DNA of 64,000 nucleotides, taken from positions 16,475 to 80,474 of IMG/VR virus record IMGVR_UViG_3300031951_009873; one strand, written 5' to 3'. Both the position numbers and the translations under genes were made by a program. This document shows positions 40,971-51,007 of this stretch, one piece after another (the first letter of the stretch is position 1; every line of letters starts with the position of its first letter). The notes under the pieces are model-generated. The model was not told the DNA's origin. It searched no databases and saw only the letters and a program-made list of their open reading frames with translations. This DNA comes from a virus.

Positions 40971-42677
40971 ATGGAAGAAGATTTTGAACAAGGTAGTTCT
41001 GCTATACAAAAATTAACAGACAGTATTCTTGCACTGATGAACGCAAATAAGGAAGCTGAACAAGCTGCATTAGACCGTGCCAAAGAAGATAAAGAAGCCT
41101 CAGAAAGAAAAAAGAAAGAAAAAGAAGTTGATGATAAGTCTAAAGCTACTAAAAAAGAGTTAATTGAAGCAACTAAACGATTGGGATCAGAGTTTCTAAA
41201 AATCGGTGAAGCTGGTATTAAGTTTGCATCCACAATAGGAACCAGCGCAACCCGTGGTATAGAATTAGAATTCCGAAACAGAGCAGCGGTTGTCGCCCAA
41301 ATATTAAAGTTGGATGCAGACCGAGCAGTATCTCTTGCACAACAACAAGCAGCTCAACAAGCACTGACCGATACCTTTATCAGTACCCGTGAAGGATTTC
41401 AACTTAGTGCAGACGGTACTAAAGCATTCGCTGCAAATCTTAAGGGTGGGTTCAAATCAGAATTCCAACTTACCAATGAATCTCTTCGTGCCTTAGTTAC
41501 CACGGGAATGGCAACGGAAGCACAATTTGAAAACTTCCGTAAAGCAAGTGGTCGAGCAAGTCTATCCTCTGGTCAATTCGCCAATATTGTTAACAAGAAT
41601 ACATTATCATTCTTATTATATGGACCTAAGTTCGCAAAAGCAGCTACCGATGCAGAACGCTTAGGAATTAGTTTAGCAGGAGTTCAAGCCGCTCAAGAAG
41701 GATTGGTCACCAATCTTGATGGTACGATTGATACCGTTGCACAACTTAATCAGCTTGGAGCACAAGTAGATTTTGGTACATTAGTCAGAGTTGCTGAACA
41801 AGAAGGACCAGATGCGTTGATGGCATATGCTAGAGCAACCATTCCAGCAAATCTCCTACAAAGTACCAGTACTCGTGCGCTCTTCAAACAATTAGGTATT
41901 TCCGCTGAAGATTTCTTAAAAGCTGGAGGTCAACAAAAGAGTGCAGCAGAATCTATTGAAGAACAAATGACAGAAGCAGCAAAGAAAACTAATAACTTTG
42001 GTGCAACACTAGTAGCGATTGGTACTAGAGCCTTTAGTCTATTGACTACCACATTTGGAGGAGTTGCTATTGCTGGATTCGCAGCAGCTAAAGCACTGTT
42101 GGCAGTGGCTCGCTCTGGTGGATTAAGTTCACTTGGTAGGTCTATGGGTTTCGTTTCTCCTATGGGTGGACTAGGAAGAGTTGGAGCTATGTATAGAGCT
42201 ACTGGGATGTTGGGCACCTTAGGTGCAGCCGGTGTTGGTATAGGTGGTGGAGCAATGCTAGGAAATGCTTTGGGGGGAACCACAACAGGTAGTACTATTG
42301 GTTCATTAATCGGTACAGGTCTTGGTGCATTCTTTGGTCCAGCAGGTATGATGGTTGGTGGTGCATTAGGTGGAGCAGTAGGAGGATATTTAACTAAAGC
42401 AAACGACATGTTCTCCGCTGGGTATGGTAAACGAATGTTGGTCACCCCAACCGGCGCATTTGCAATGAATAACGCAGATGATATTATCGCCGGTACTAAT
42501 CTTTTCCCGAAGGGATCACTAAACGCTGGTTCCAATAACTCTGATTTGGTTCTCAAGGTTGATAGTCTTATTACCGCATTATCGAACGCAACTACGACAA
42601 TTAATGTTGGTGGTAGTACACAAACGGTTCCTCGTATGCAATTGGTTGGTGTGTACTCTCGTAACGAAGTGAGATAA
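40971..42677 (+). CDS. Tail tape-measure protein (gp29-like role)
   Basis: 568 residues. The N-terminus is strongly helical and charged (AALDRAKEDKEASERKKKEK), followed by long Ala/Gln-rich helices, then from about 350 a Gly/Ala-rich hydrophobic stretch with membrane-like segments (GGAMLGNALGG; GGALGGAVGGYL), ending in MQLVGVYSRNEVR. This composition and the position just after the chaperone-like gene identify the tape measure, which sets tail length and may enter the host membrane. It is short for a T4-like tail, suggesting a tail shorter than T4 (inference). Confidence 0.75.
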   Translation: MEEDFEQGSSAIQKLTDSILALMNANKEAEQAALDRAKEDKEASERKKKEKEVDDKSKATKKELIEATKRLGSEFLKIGEAGIKFASTIGTSATRGIELEFRNRAAVVAQILKLDADRAVSLAQQQAAQQALTDTFISTREGFQLSADGTKAFAANLKGGFKSEFQLTNESLRALVTTGMATEAQFENFRKASGRASLSSGQFANIVNKNTLSFLLYGPKFAKAATDAERLGISLAGVQAAQEGLVTNLDGTIDTVAQLNQLGAQVDFGTLVRVAEQEGPDALMAYARATIPANLLQSTSTRALFKQLGISAEDFLKAGGQQKSAAESIEEQMTEAAKKTNNFGATLVAIGTRAFSLLTTTFGGVAIAGFAAAKALLAVARSGGLSSLGRSMGFVSPMGGLGRVGAMYRATGMLGTLGAAGVGIGGGAMLGNALGGTTTGSTIGSLIGTGLGAFFGPAGMMVGGALGGAVGGYLTKANDMFSAGYGKRMLVTPTGAFAMNNADDIIAGTNLFPKGSLNAGSNNSDLVLKVDSLITALSNATTTINVGGSTQTVPRMQLVGVYSRNEVR

Positions 42678-42680
42678 TCT

Positions 42681-44474
42681 ATGGCAACCTTAGCAGACCT
42701 ATTTAACGAAAAATCTCAGGACATCTATAAAAGATTTTCTCCAAGTTCTGACCAGTTCGTAAGAGTCAAACCAGATACCGAAGGAGTCTTTGGTAGTCGT
42801 AGTCGTATCAAGAATGACAATCGTTCGGTCCCTACTATATCTGTACTGCGTGACACTCAACGAGTCAGTAAATTTTTGGCGTCTGCCGAGGGTGTGTTAT
42901 TTTTAACTAAGCAGGCTTTACTACAAACTGGAAATACTTTCGTTAATACAAAACTGTACAATCCAGCATCTCCATTATTAAATGTTGTGCCGTTCTTACA
43001 TACTAGACGACACATACCAACACAAGAAGTCACCGGAGCTGCATCTGGACTACTACAGAATACTACAGTAAATAATGTAACTAGTAAGTTTATTATTAGT
43101 GGTCAACTTCAAGCATTGTCTACTGGCGGCCGCGGATTACTACCTACGATTGGAAGTATAGCAAAAACTTATGTAGCAACACAATTAAAAAACGCAGCTA
43201 ATACCATAGTCCCCTTACCACAGACTTTCTTAGGTTCTAGACCAGAATATAAAGTATTTACCGATGCAATTGGACCTATGGTGTTCGCTCCTCAACCGTT
43301 AGAACAACGAGGTAAAGTATTAACCAGTTTAACTGCTAATGTTAAAGATGTGGTGGTATCAGCCGCGCGTAAAAAAATAGTATCTGTTGCTACTGCAGCG
43401 TTAAATCGTGCATTACCAAAATCATTAAGAAATAATATTCCTTTACCAATACCACTTTCAAGCGAACCACAAAAAATCCCCACATTTGTAAAGGCTGCCA
43501 AGGACTTTAGAAAAAACTTTTATGATAGACAACTAAGAAAATTTAGAGGAGACTCTACAAATAGTAGACTAAAAAACAAATATTTTTATGAAAGTGATAA
43601 TGGTTTTGCTGATACGGACGAAAATCCAAGTACCAAAACATTTGGTACTGCAAAACCTACATCATATTATCCAACTGATAACGGTTTAAAATCAACATTA
43701 AAAGACCCATATAATATTGCTCCATTCGTACCTGCCTCTGAAGAAAATACCATTAGTTACAGAAAAATAATAAAAGAGCAAGATAAAAATACAGATATTA
43801 TACGATTTATATTTTCTGATGTAGATGGTAACAATCCCGTATACTTTCGTGCATTACTATCATCTATTAAAGAGTCAATCAAGCCTGAATTCAATGAACA
43901 ACGATATGTCGGTCGTACCGAACGATTTGTAACTTATGGTGGTGTAAAGCGTGGTGTGAATTTAACATTCAATATCGTGGCGTTTTCACCAGACGAACGA
44001 GATGGTATGTGGACCAAAGTAAATTATCTATCCGGTTTAACTTTTCCAAAAGAAATAAAAAATGGATTTATGGTTCCGCCTTTGTTTAAAATTACTATCG
44101 GTGGTATTTACGATAACCAACCATGTTATATTGAATCTTTAGACTATGATTTCTTGGATGAAAGTATTACATTTGATATTGATAAAGAAGTACCATTTGC
44201 AATTAATGTTACAATGCAACTGAGTATTCTTGAAAAACGTAGTAAATTCTCAGACAGTCCATTCTATAAGATTACAGAAGATGCTAGTAAACTAGGGATA
44301 GAACGATTGGGGTCTGCCGCCACTACAACTGCTATAGCTGCACGACCAAATACCGCAGTGGCCCCACCTAAAAGTTTGGGTTCGTTGATTACTCCAACTA
44401 AGTTTCCTACCACTGGACCGACTACTGGAGAAGGGTTTGTATTACTAGATGAAAGTGGTCAACCTATTCCTTAA
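42681..44474 (+). CDS. Baseplate or tail-tube cap protein (gp48/gp54-like role)
   Basis: 597 residues. The first 230 are low-complexity and helical; the C-terminal half has IKPEFNEQRYVGRTERFVTY, GVKRGVNLTFNIVAF, and ITIGGIYDNQPCYIESLDY, strands like those of tube-type folds in tail-tube initiator proteins. It lies between the tape measure and the LysM gp53-like gene, where gp48/gp54 equivalents occur in contractile tails. The specific T4 equivalent is uncertain. Confidence 0.5.
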   Translation: MATLADLFNEKSQDIYKRFSPSSDQFVRVKPDTEGVFGSRSRIKNDNRSVPTISVLRDTQRVSKFLASAEGVLFLTKQALLQTGNTFVNTKLYNPASPLLNVVPFLHTRRHIPTQEVTGAASGLLQNTTVNNVTSKFIISGQLQALSTGGRGLLPTIGSIAKTYVATQLKNAANTIVPLPQTFLGSRPEYKVFTDAIGPMVFAPQPLEQRGKVLTSLTANVKDVVVSAARKKIVSVATAALNRALPKSLRNNIPLPIPLSSEPQKIPTFVKAAKDFRKNFYDRQLRKFRGDSTNSRLKNKYFYESDNGFADTDENPSTKTFGTAKPTSYYPTDNGLKSTLKDPYNIAPFVPASEENTISYRKIIKEQDKNTDIIRFIFSDVDGNNPVYFRALLSSIKESIKPEFNEQRYVGRTERFVTYGGVKRGVNLTFNIVAFSPDERDGMWTKVNYLSGLTFPKEIKNGFMVPPLFKITIGGIYDNQPCYIESLDYDFLDESITFDIDKEVPFAINVTMQLSILEKRSKFSDSPFYKITEDASKLGIERLGSAATTTAIAARPNTAVAPPKSLGSLITPTKFPTTGPTTGEGFVLLDESGQPIP

Positions 44475-44486
44475 CTAGACTCATAT

Positions 44487-44744
44487 ATGGAACGATATAC
44501 TACACCATTAGAAACAGATACTACTAAAAAGATTCCATACTATAAGACGGTGTTACCAACCTCAATTCCGTCTGAAGATATTCCATTCTATTATGTCGTT
44601 CAAGACGGTGATAGATTGGATACTTTATCTTATAAGTTTTACAACACCACAGAAAATTGGTGGATGTTGGCAAAGGCTAATAACTTAGCAAACGGTAGTA
44701 TGGCAGTACCTATTGGTACCAGACTTTTTATTCCAAATATCTAA
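44487..44744 (+). CDS. LysM-type baseplate wedge protein (gp53-like)
   Basis: 85 residues. IPFYYVVQDGDRLDTLSYKF followed by NTTENWWMLAKANNL and PIGTRLFIP is a LysM-like fold as in T4 gp53 and related baseplate LysM proteins, which clamp wedge and tube. T4 gp53 is larger (about 196 residues), so this is a minimal form. Followed one base later by the giant hub gene. Confidence 0.78.
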   Translation: MERYTTPLETDTTKKIPYYKTVLPTSIPSEDIPFYYVVQDGDRLDTLSYKFYNTTENWWMLAKANNLANGSMAVPIGTRLFIPNI

Positions 44745-44745
44745 T

Positions 44746-47700
44746 ATGGCACAAGTTAATGATGCACCGTGGAGTGCTGCGTTTATCGTTTGGGTGGTAA
44801 ATGAAGCAGCAAGAAAAGAAGGTGTAACCGGACTTACATTCCCAACTGGACCAAACTTTGTTGCTCACGTTGAATACGCTAATGCAATTCGTCGTGGAGG
44901 ATTTCCATGGAAAGCCCTCAAACCAACAAACTTTGGTGTACCTATTAAATTACAACCTGGCGACATCGTAGTAATCAATCGTGCGAACAACAATTTAACA
45001 TTTGATGGGTGGGATAGAACTACTGGATGGGGCGGGTTTAGTCATGGAGATGTTGTAATAGAAGATAACGACGGTCCAGGTTTTACAATAATTGGTGGTA
45101 ACTTAAGCAATAGAGTACGGTCTGACACTAAATACGGACTAGGAAAAGCATTCGTTGTACTGCGGCCAAATAATATAGCACACGGTAATATTATACGAGA
45201 TGTTGCGAAAGCAGAATTAAAACTTTGGGAAGATAACAAATGGATAAGTGAAAACCAAGCAGGCGCTCGTGAACGTGTAGCATTATATTGGAACACTTCC
45301 GGATTACCATACATCCCATCTTCTGCGTTTACTAACCCAGGAGGAGTAACCCCACGACAAGCACCAGAGTCACCAGCCGCTATCTCACCATTTATTGAAT
45401 CACTTGAATCATTTCATCCAAATATTCAATACGAACTAACACGGCGCAGAGTATCGGCAGAAACGGCGAATACATATATGCCGTTTGTCAAACTAACATC
45501 GTTGTCAAGAGTATTGCCCGACAATTTACCAGACGGACAAACTTCGGCATACTGCCCTTCACTTGGTATACATGGTCAAGATAATATATCTTTCGATGAT
45601 ATTTACCTACCAAAAAGTAATAAAAGTATTATAGGATACGCAAGAGCTGGTGCTAATGGGGAAACTACCGTACCCGTGGTTGTGTCTGATTCAACAAGAG
45701 ATGCAGCAAATATTCCTATACCTGGAATTACTCAATTCACTGTTGAGCGCAGTACTGCGGGTCCAATGGGAGTACGTGGTGGATTGGTAAAAGCTGATTT
45801 AAAAATAGTTGCATATTCTATTGGACAAGTAGATACACTACTTAGATATTATTTACGCCCTGCTACTAGATTAGTTCTTGAAGTAGGTAGAATGTCGGCT
45901 AATCAAAAAGAAAAACAAATAAAACAGTTTGACTGGAATTTACCAGAATCATTCATTAGTGATTACTTCAGTAAATTTATTAAAAGTCAGCGTCTACAAA
46001 ACGCCTTTATCAAAGAATATATTTACAACAATAATGGTAATTATGAAGCCTTTATTACTTATGTAGTGAAATTTAATCTTAAGTATAATAAAAACAATAC
46101 TTTTGAAATAGACTTAACATTACACTCGGTTCAACAATTTGAAGTAACAACAAAACACACCGCGGTACAATCTAGTTGCCCAAGTCCAACGAAGGCATGC
46201 GATGTAATGGACATTCAAGAGTATTTTAATGGTGCATATGATTGGAAAAACAATTCGTTTAGTAAACTGATGTCACGATATCAAAATGATATAGATTGGG
46301 GTGCTCAAATTGTACCAATAAAAAATAAAGATACTAATGAAGTTGGTGCGCAAAGTACTCAGGCGGGAACTAGAGAAAATGAGTATTATGTATCGTGGAC
46401 ATTTTTTGTAGAAAAAATATTAAACGATAGAGAATACGGTATTGCTGCTATGTTGGGAGATAGTACATCTGTGGGAGCACTATCAGACTTAGCATTATTA
46501 CGACCTGTAGCAAATCCAACTGGATCGTTTGAATCTGGACTAATTTCAAATCAATGTGGATACCATCCAAATTTAAGATCGGTAAACCCAGGCGTAATGA
46601 TTATTTACAATCCAGAAGCACAAATAAGATATGAAAAATCAAAAGATAAAGGCATATTTGAAAGTGTTAAAAATGCGGCCGCATCCGGCTCAAAAGAAGT
46701 AAGCGATGCGTTAAAAGTTAGTTCCTTAGCACAACAAATCAGTGGGTCATCTGTCCCATTTACCAACACACTAAATAAAGTAAATACTGTAGCGGGTGCA
46801 AGTTCATTAACAAATGGTGTGTGGTTAAATACCCAAGCAATTAAGCAAGCATTTACATCCACCGATACAATTTCATCCGCAATAAGTTCATTGTTAAGTA
46901 TGATGAATTCGGCAACAGAAGGTTACTGGAATCTTCAATTATACTCTACTGATGTGAAGAACCCAGGCCTCCATGTGATTGATATGGGACTGTCGAAAGA
47001 ACCAAAATTACTTTCCAAGCCTTCACTTGGTATTGATAGAGAAGAAGCAGAAACAAGTAATATTCTGAATAGTATTACTGGTATAACTCCCGCTCGTTAT
47101 CGCGGTGACAAAGAAGATGAACCTAAATACATCTACATGTTTAATCGAGGTACAAAATTATTTGACGATGGGGAACTTGGTAGTGAATTAATTGACTTAA
47201 ATGTAGAATTTAATTTACCACAAGTAATCGCAGTACAAGCTATTGCTAACATTGGTGGCCCTGCACAAAAACCACTGTTGTCATCTATTAATGTAAAAGA
47301 ATTACAAGAAATTAGTCTTATCAAAGGATTATATACATCATGTGGTGATTCGGCAGACGATGCTAGCTGCGAAAGTGACGAAATAAGAAAGCTCCGTGCA
47401 CAAATAAGCGAAGCTGAAAGTGCCAATCAACGTGCACAGGGGCTTCGAGCCCCTAGTATATTCGCGGGAGATGTTAGTACTCAACTTGCGTTAGCAATAA
47501 ATCGTGATATAGCATCAACAAATCTTAGAACTCTTCAAGATCAGTTAGATGCAACAAAAGCTGGTCAATTTAATCCAAATTTAGTAGGAACCGTGCGAGA
47601 ATATGCAAGTTTAGGTACTGCTTTAGAATTAATAGAAATCAATCCATCTCGTATGATGAAGGAATTAAATATAGACTCGGTATCAGGTACACCTACTCCA

Positions 47701-48138
47701 CGCAGTCCTACCCATGCATTTAACAGTTCTAACTTGACAAAGACCGTCATTGATATCACACTACCTGGTATCGGTGGTATTGGATTATTCCAGAGCTTCT
47801 TGGTAGATAGAATTCCATCAATCATAACCAGAGGATTCTATGTAGTTACAAAAGTGGTACATGAGTTTAGTACACAAGGTGGATGGATTACTAAAATTCA
47901 AGGACGCTTTAGATTTAAACCGGAGGGTACAGAAGATGCTCCTGTTATCACCACATCCACAGGTGCTACAGTACCTTCTGTTCCCGCTGGCCAAGCAGCA
48001 AATCCAATGGTAAGACGACCAACATTAAATCAAGCTGCGTCTAACTTTAGACGTGCAACTGTTACACCTCCACTTGGTGGCGGAGCCACAACTTTTGGTG
48101 AATTTTTAAACAATAATAATCCAAGGGGTAACAGATAG
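44746..48138 (+). CDS. Giant baseplate hub protein with N-terminal DUF2272-like domain
   Basis: About 1130 residues. Residues 1-150 resemble DUF2272 of the NlpC/P60-like fold: APWSAAFIVWVVNEA, then HVEYANAI, LQPGDIVVI and FSHGDVVI. Then a long hub-like part (about 290-480: VKADLKIVAYSIGQVD, LLRYYLRPATRLVLEVGR) and a C-terminal region RGFYVVTKVVHEFSTQGGW typical of phage hub proteins such as gp27/gpD-like. ATG 44746 is used; an upstream in-frame ATG at 44713 lies inside gp53. The N-terminal domain may digest peptidoglycan during entry, as gp5 lysozyme does in T4 (inference). Confidence 0.68.
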   Translation: MAQVNDAPWSAAFIVWVVNEAARKEGVTGLTFPTGPNFVAHVEYANAIRRGGFPWKALKPTNFGVPIKLQPGDIVVINRANNNLTFDGWDRTTGWGGFSHGDVVIEDNDGPGFTIIGGNLSNRVRSDTKYGLGKAFVVLRPNNIAHGNIIRDVAKAELKLWEDNKWISENQAGARERVALYWNTSGLPYIPSSAFTNPGGVTPRQAPESPAAISPFIESLESFHPNIQYELTRRRVSAETANTYMPFVKLTSLSRVLPDNLPDGQTSAYCPSLGIHGQDNISFDDIYLPKSNKSIIGYARAGANGETTVPVVVSDSTRDAANIPIPGITQFTVERSTAGPMGVRGGLVKADLKIVAYSIGQVDTLLRYYLRPATRLVLEVGRMSANQKEKQIKQFDWNLPESFISDYFSKFIKSQRLQNAFIKEYIYNNNGNYEAFITYVVKFNLKYNKNNTFEIDLTLHSVQQFEVTTKHTAVQSSCPSPTKACDVMDIQEYFNGAYDWKNNSFSKLMSRYQNDIDWGAQIVPIKNKDTNEVGAQSTQAGTRENEYYVSWTFFVEKILNDREYGIAAMLGDSTSVGALSDLALLRPVANPTGSFESGLISNQCGYHPNLRSVNPGVMIIYNPEAQIRYEKSKDKGIFESVKNAAASGSKEVSDALKVSSLAQQISGSSVPFTNTLNKVNTVAGASSLTNGVWLNTQAIKQAFTSTDTISSAISSLLSMMNSATEGYWNLQLYSTDVKNPGLHVIDMGLSKEPKLLSKPSLGIDREEAETSNILNSITGITPARYRGDKEDEPKYIYMFNRGTKLFDDGELGSELIDLNVEFNLPQVIAVQAIANIGGPAQKPLLSSINVKELQEISLIKGLYTSCGDSADDASCESDEIRKLRAQISEAESANQRAQGLRAPSIFAGDVSTQLALAINRDIASTNLRTLQDQLDATKAGQFNPNLVGTVREYASLGTALELIEINPSRMMKELNIDSVSGTPTPRSPTHAFNSSNLTKTVIDITLPGIGGIGLFQSFLVDRIPSIITRGFYVVTKVVHEFSTQGGWITKIQGRFRFKPEGTEDAPVITTSTGATVPSVPAGQAANPMVRRPTLNQAASNFRRATVTPPLGGGATTFGEFLNNNNPRGNR

Positions 48139-48139
48139 T

Positions 48140-49627
48140 ATGACAACCCCATATAGTAATCGACCAAAAATTACACAAATTGACATAAGCAATGGGTATG
48201 TCACCAGATATTTTGTACGCAATGTTTCGACGAGAATGGTGACCGAAATAGACAAAAAGCAATATGAGGCATTCAAGAATAACGTATTGTATGAAAAGTT
48301 AGAATTACAATGGAATATCTCTGGGTTTGCAAACGATATAGTATCAACGGACAATAAAATTATTTATGGTACTAAGCATAAGAACTCAGTAATCATAGAA
48401 TTTTATAACAGAAAGTTACCAGGACTGTCCAGACTATTATCAAATCCGTTAGAATATTTTCAAGGTGTTACTAATACTCCGGTTGTTCCTCCTATAGAAA
48501 CAAAATATAACGAAGACGAAATTGGTAGAGCTGTCGAACCATTTGTTGAACCCACAAGAGAAATTCGTGAGTATTCGGCGGATTTTGAGTTGAAATTTAC
48601 ATATCTGTCAAGTGGCTCATCATTAACACAACGTCCAGATGCAGTATCATTAGATTATAAGACAACCTATACATTAGGTCCAATTGCTATATCATCTGGT
48701 AGTGATGGATTGTTTGAACGGGTATGGAAAGTATGGGGCGAAGAAGATGCACTTACAGGAACACATAGTGTCTGGTACGCTATTGAAAGTGCATCAAGTT
48801 GGTCATCGGACTCCGCATCATTGTTCACATACACGGGAACTTCGAGTATAGAACTTGATGCTGCGTTTGACCAAAGTGGTAGATTGTATGTGGTGACGCA
48901 AAGATATACGGGAAGTGCGTCAGAAGTGTGGCTATACTTCTATAACCCACTCGAAACTGGCTTCGTATTTAATAATTTAGGATCAGGAAGAACTCCACGT
49001 ATGTCGCTTGATAACTGGAGAGATACGACTGATTCAGATGTATTGGTGTTTTATGTAGATGATACTCAAAATAAAATTAAATATCGGGCACAAAAAGATA
49101 GATTTACCGCCTCCTACGATACACCGATTAATACAACAGAAAATACTTATATAGAAAAGGTAGGATTCGGTGCGGATAACAGATATCGGGTAACATATGT
49201 AGAACGTAATACTAGTACAGGCAAATATGAAATAAAACAATTGGCTACTTTACTATATCCGTTCCCGATGACCACCGAAGCATATATGTTAACAGGTAGT
49301 TTCTTAAGTATGTCACTTATTGACACGCTCATAACTACCAGTATCGATACAGAAGCGTATACCTTAACCGGTAGTTTCCTAAGTATGTCAATTATCGATA
49401 CAGTGATAACTCCTAGTATCGATACAGAAGCATATATCTTAACCGGTAGTTTCTTAAGTATGTCACTTACCACGCCAGTGATAACGGTTAGTATCGATAC
49501 AGAAGCATATATCTTAACCGGTAGTTTCCTAAGTATGTCAGCTATAGATATTTTAGTTACTAGAAGCCTAGATGAAGCATATATGCTAACCGGTAGTTTC
49601 TTAAGTGCATCAATAATAACAGTATAA
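48140..49627 (+). CDS. Fibre or appendage protein with C-terminal tandem repeats
   Basis: 495 residues. The N-terminal 110 (SNRPKITQIDISNGYVTRYF) may attach to the baseplate. Residues 150-370 are beta-rich with repeated sugar-binding-like features (EARVWKVWGEEDA-like segment, LDAAFDQSGRLYVVTQRY). The last about 115 residues are five copies of a 25-residue unit, EAY(M/I/T)LTGSFLSMS plus variable I/T/D-rich spacer. A host-contact fibre is likely. Confidence 0.6.
   Translation: MTTPYSNRPKITQIDISNGYVTRYFVRNVSTRMVTEIDKKQYEAFKNNVLYEKLELQWNISGFANDIVSTDNKIIYGTKHKNSVIIEFYNRKLPGLSRLLSNPLEYFQGVTNTPVVPPIETKYNEDEIGRAVEPFVEPTREIREYSADFELKFTYLSSGSSLTQRPDAVSLDYKTTYTLGPIAISSGSDGLFERVWKVWGEEDALTGTHSVWYAIESASSWSSDSASLFTYTGTSSIELDAAFDQSGRLYVVTQRYTGSASEVWLYFYNPLETGFVFNNLGSGRTPRMSLDNWRDTTDSDVLVFYVDDTQNKIKYRAQKDRFTASYDTPINTTENTYIEKVGFGADNRYRVTYVERNTSTGKYEIKQLATLLYPFPMTTEAYMLTGSFLSMSLIDTLITTSIDTEAYTLTGSFLSMSIIDTVITPSIDTEAYILTGSFLSMSLTTPVITVSIDTEAYILTGSFLSMSAIDILVTRSLDEAYMLTGSFLSASIITV
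49277..49624 (+). repeat. Five tandem 75-base coding repeats
   Basis: Units start at 49277, 49352, 49427, 49502 and 49574: four steps of 75, 75, 75 and 72 bases. Each encodes EAYxLTGSFLSMS followed by about 12 variable residues; the DNA core GGTAGTTTC(C/T)TAAGTATGTCA is nearly identical in the first four units. The final unit is shorter and ends LSASIITV. Confidence 0.92.
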
Positions 49628-49646
49628 AACAATATAGGAGTAGTGT

Positions 49647-50654
49647 ATGAACAAGGCACCAGCAATTATTACACCAGAGCGGATAGTAGAAAGTACCCAA
49701 CATATGGGATTTCACGGTCATTTTAATGTCGAATTAATTCATAAACCAACTGGATTACTTAAACGAAAATTACAGTTTAAAAATCTAATAACTACTGCAG
49801 GTCTTAATTGGATAGGTGCGGGGTCTGGTGGAAGTTCTGGTTGGGACATTTCCTTCAATCGCGGGTCGTCCGCCCATACAGCAGTGGGTACAGGTACAAC
49901 GACCCCGACCATCGGCGACACGGCACTTGTAGCACAAGTATTTCGTACCAACTCAACAGGAGTACCTTCAATATCACCAACATATGGATTCGCAGACGAT
50001 TATTCATACGCATATGTGGAGCATACGAGAGTGTTTCTTCCTGGATCAGGATCAGGTAATTTGACCGAGGTAGGAATTTTCAACGCTTCTTCAGGGGGTA
50101 CTATGTGGACTCGTCAACTCTTTAAAGATGAGTTTGGTGCTCCTACTACAATTATTAAAACAGACGATGATGAACTACGTATCACGTATCAATTGCGACT
50201 CAATATTTTAACCACCACACAGGACACTACTCAAACCATAAAAAGTGTATCACGTGATCTTAGTACAAGAGCGTATGATATAGATGCGAGCGGTAGATGG
50301 GGAGCTACTAGTAACGCAAGTTGTGTGATAAACAGTATTGGACAGAGCTGGCGCACGGCTGGATCTGGTATTCTATATAGTGCTTCTGCCATGCCGGCAA
50401 TAACTGCGACACAAACAGGAACGGGTACAGGTAATAGTACTGGATCGTTTGCAGCATATACAGCCCCAGAAAGATTTAGAGATGGTACATATATATGGAA
50501 TCCTGGACTTGGAAGTTTAGATATTGGCAGTGTTATTTGGGGAAATAGTAACTGGGGAACCCCGCCAATCATTACTACGATAAATCCAGCGGTTAACAAA
50601 ACCGCTAGTGAACGATTTACATTTGTTGGTAGATTCTCATTTGGTTCCGTATAG
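49647..50654 (+). CDS. Tail fibre or minor structural protein
   Basis: 335 residues. LLKRKLQFKNLITTAGLNWIG near the N-terminus is a motif of many phage fibre proteins (N-(L/I)-I-T-x-A-G-L). Then Gly/Thr/Ser-rich beta region with LTEVGIFNASSGGTMWTRQL, also typical of fibre base domains. The final 120 residues are unrecognised. Likely a virion appendage partner of the 48140 protein. Confidence 0.55.
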   Translation: MNKAPAIITPERIVESTQHMGFHGHFNVELIHKPTGLLKRKLQFKNLITTAGLNWIGAGSGGSSGWDISFNRGSSAHTAVGTGTTTPTIGDTALVAQVFRTNSTGVPSISPTYGFADDYSYAYVEHTRVFLPGSGSGNLTEVGIFNASSGGTMWTRQLFKDEFGAPTTIIKTDDDELRITYQLRLNILTTTQDTTQTIKSVSRDLSTRAYDIDASGRWGATSNASCVINSIGQSWRTAGSGILYSASAMPAITATQTGTGTGNSTGSFAAYTAPERFRDGTYIWNPGLGSLDIGSVIWGNSNWGTPPIITTINPAVNKTASERFTFVGRFSFGSV

Positions 50655-50657
50655 TAT

Positions 50658-50954
50658 ATGATTGATGTAAATGATTGGAATACTTCGTCGGTAAACTTTA
50701 CTTCCAGCTATACATTTAAAGATACCGCGTTACCAACGCCATATAAGGTAGTTGCTTATGATAACCTATTCGTATCCTCCTCTGGCGTACAGAGGCCAGA
50801 CGCAGTAACCTATCCAAAAATAATAGGAACACCATACACTTCGCTTAGAGTGAGGAATAAACAAAGTATCGGAATGTACCTTGATTTTACTATAAACAAT
50901 GCATATGATGTTATTTTAATAGATACTCTTGACGTATTTTTCAACAACTATTGA
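50658..50954 (+). CDS. Small structural-block protein, unknown
   Basis: 98 residues, beta-rich, start IDVNDWNTSSVNFTSS. SSSGVQRPDAVTYP resembles SLTQRPDAVSLDY in the 48140 protein, suggesting a shared short motif and a structural role. Its stop codon (TGA 50952-50954) lies within the next -35 box. Confidence 0.5.
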   Translation: MIDVNDWNTSSVNFTSSYTFKDTALPTPYKVVAYDNLFVSSSGVQRPDAVTYPKIIGTPYTSLRVRNKQSIGMYLDFTINNAYDVILIDTLDVFFNNY

Positions 50955-50979
50955 CAAATCAACTGACTCATACTATATT
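50951..50979 (+). promoter_or_regulatory. Sigma70-like promoter of the replication block
   Basis: TTGACA (50951-50956), 17-base spacer, TATATT (50974-50979). The preceding stop codon is inside TTGACA, exactly as at 37841. It should start transcription of the family A polymerase gene at 51008. Confidence 0.75.
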
Positions 50980-51007
50980 TAAATTATAATATATTATTGA
51001 GGAACCA

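Noticed and set aside
41930-42556. Long minus-strand open frame (208 codons) opposite the tape-measure gene
   Set aside because: It mirrors the Gly/Ala-rich part of the tape measure (giving a Pro/Ala/Ile-rich product), has no ribosome site and lies wholly within a well supported gene.
49277-49624. Possible CRISPR-like array because of regular repeats
   Set aside because: Repeats are in frame, directly adjacent at 75 bases, and encode a protein motif; there are no spacers and no cas genes.
49147-49665. Minus-strand frame of 172 codons with repeats
   Set aside because: Its repeats are just the complement of the 75-base fibre repeats on the + strand; no independent start signal.
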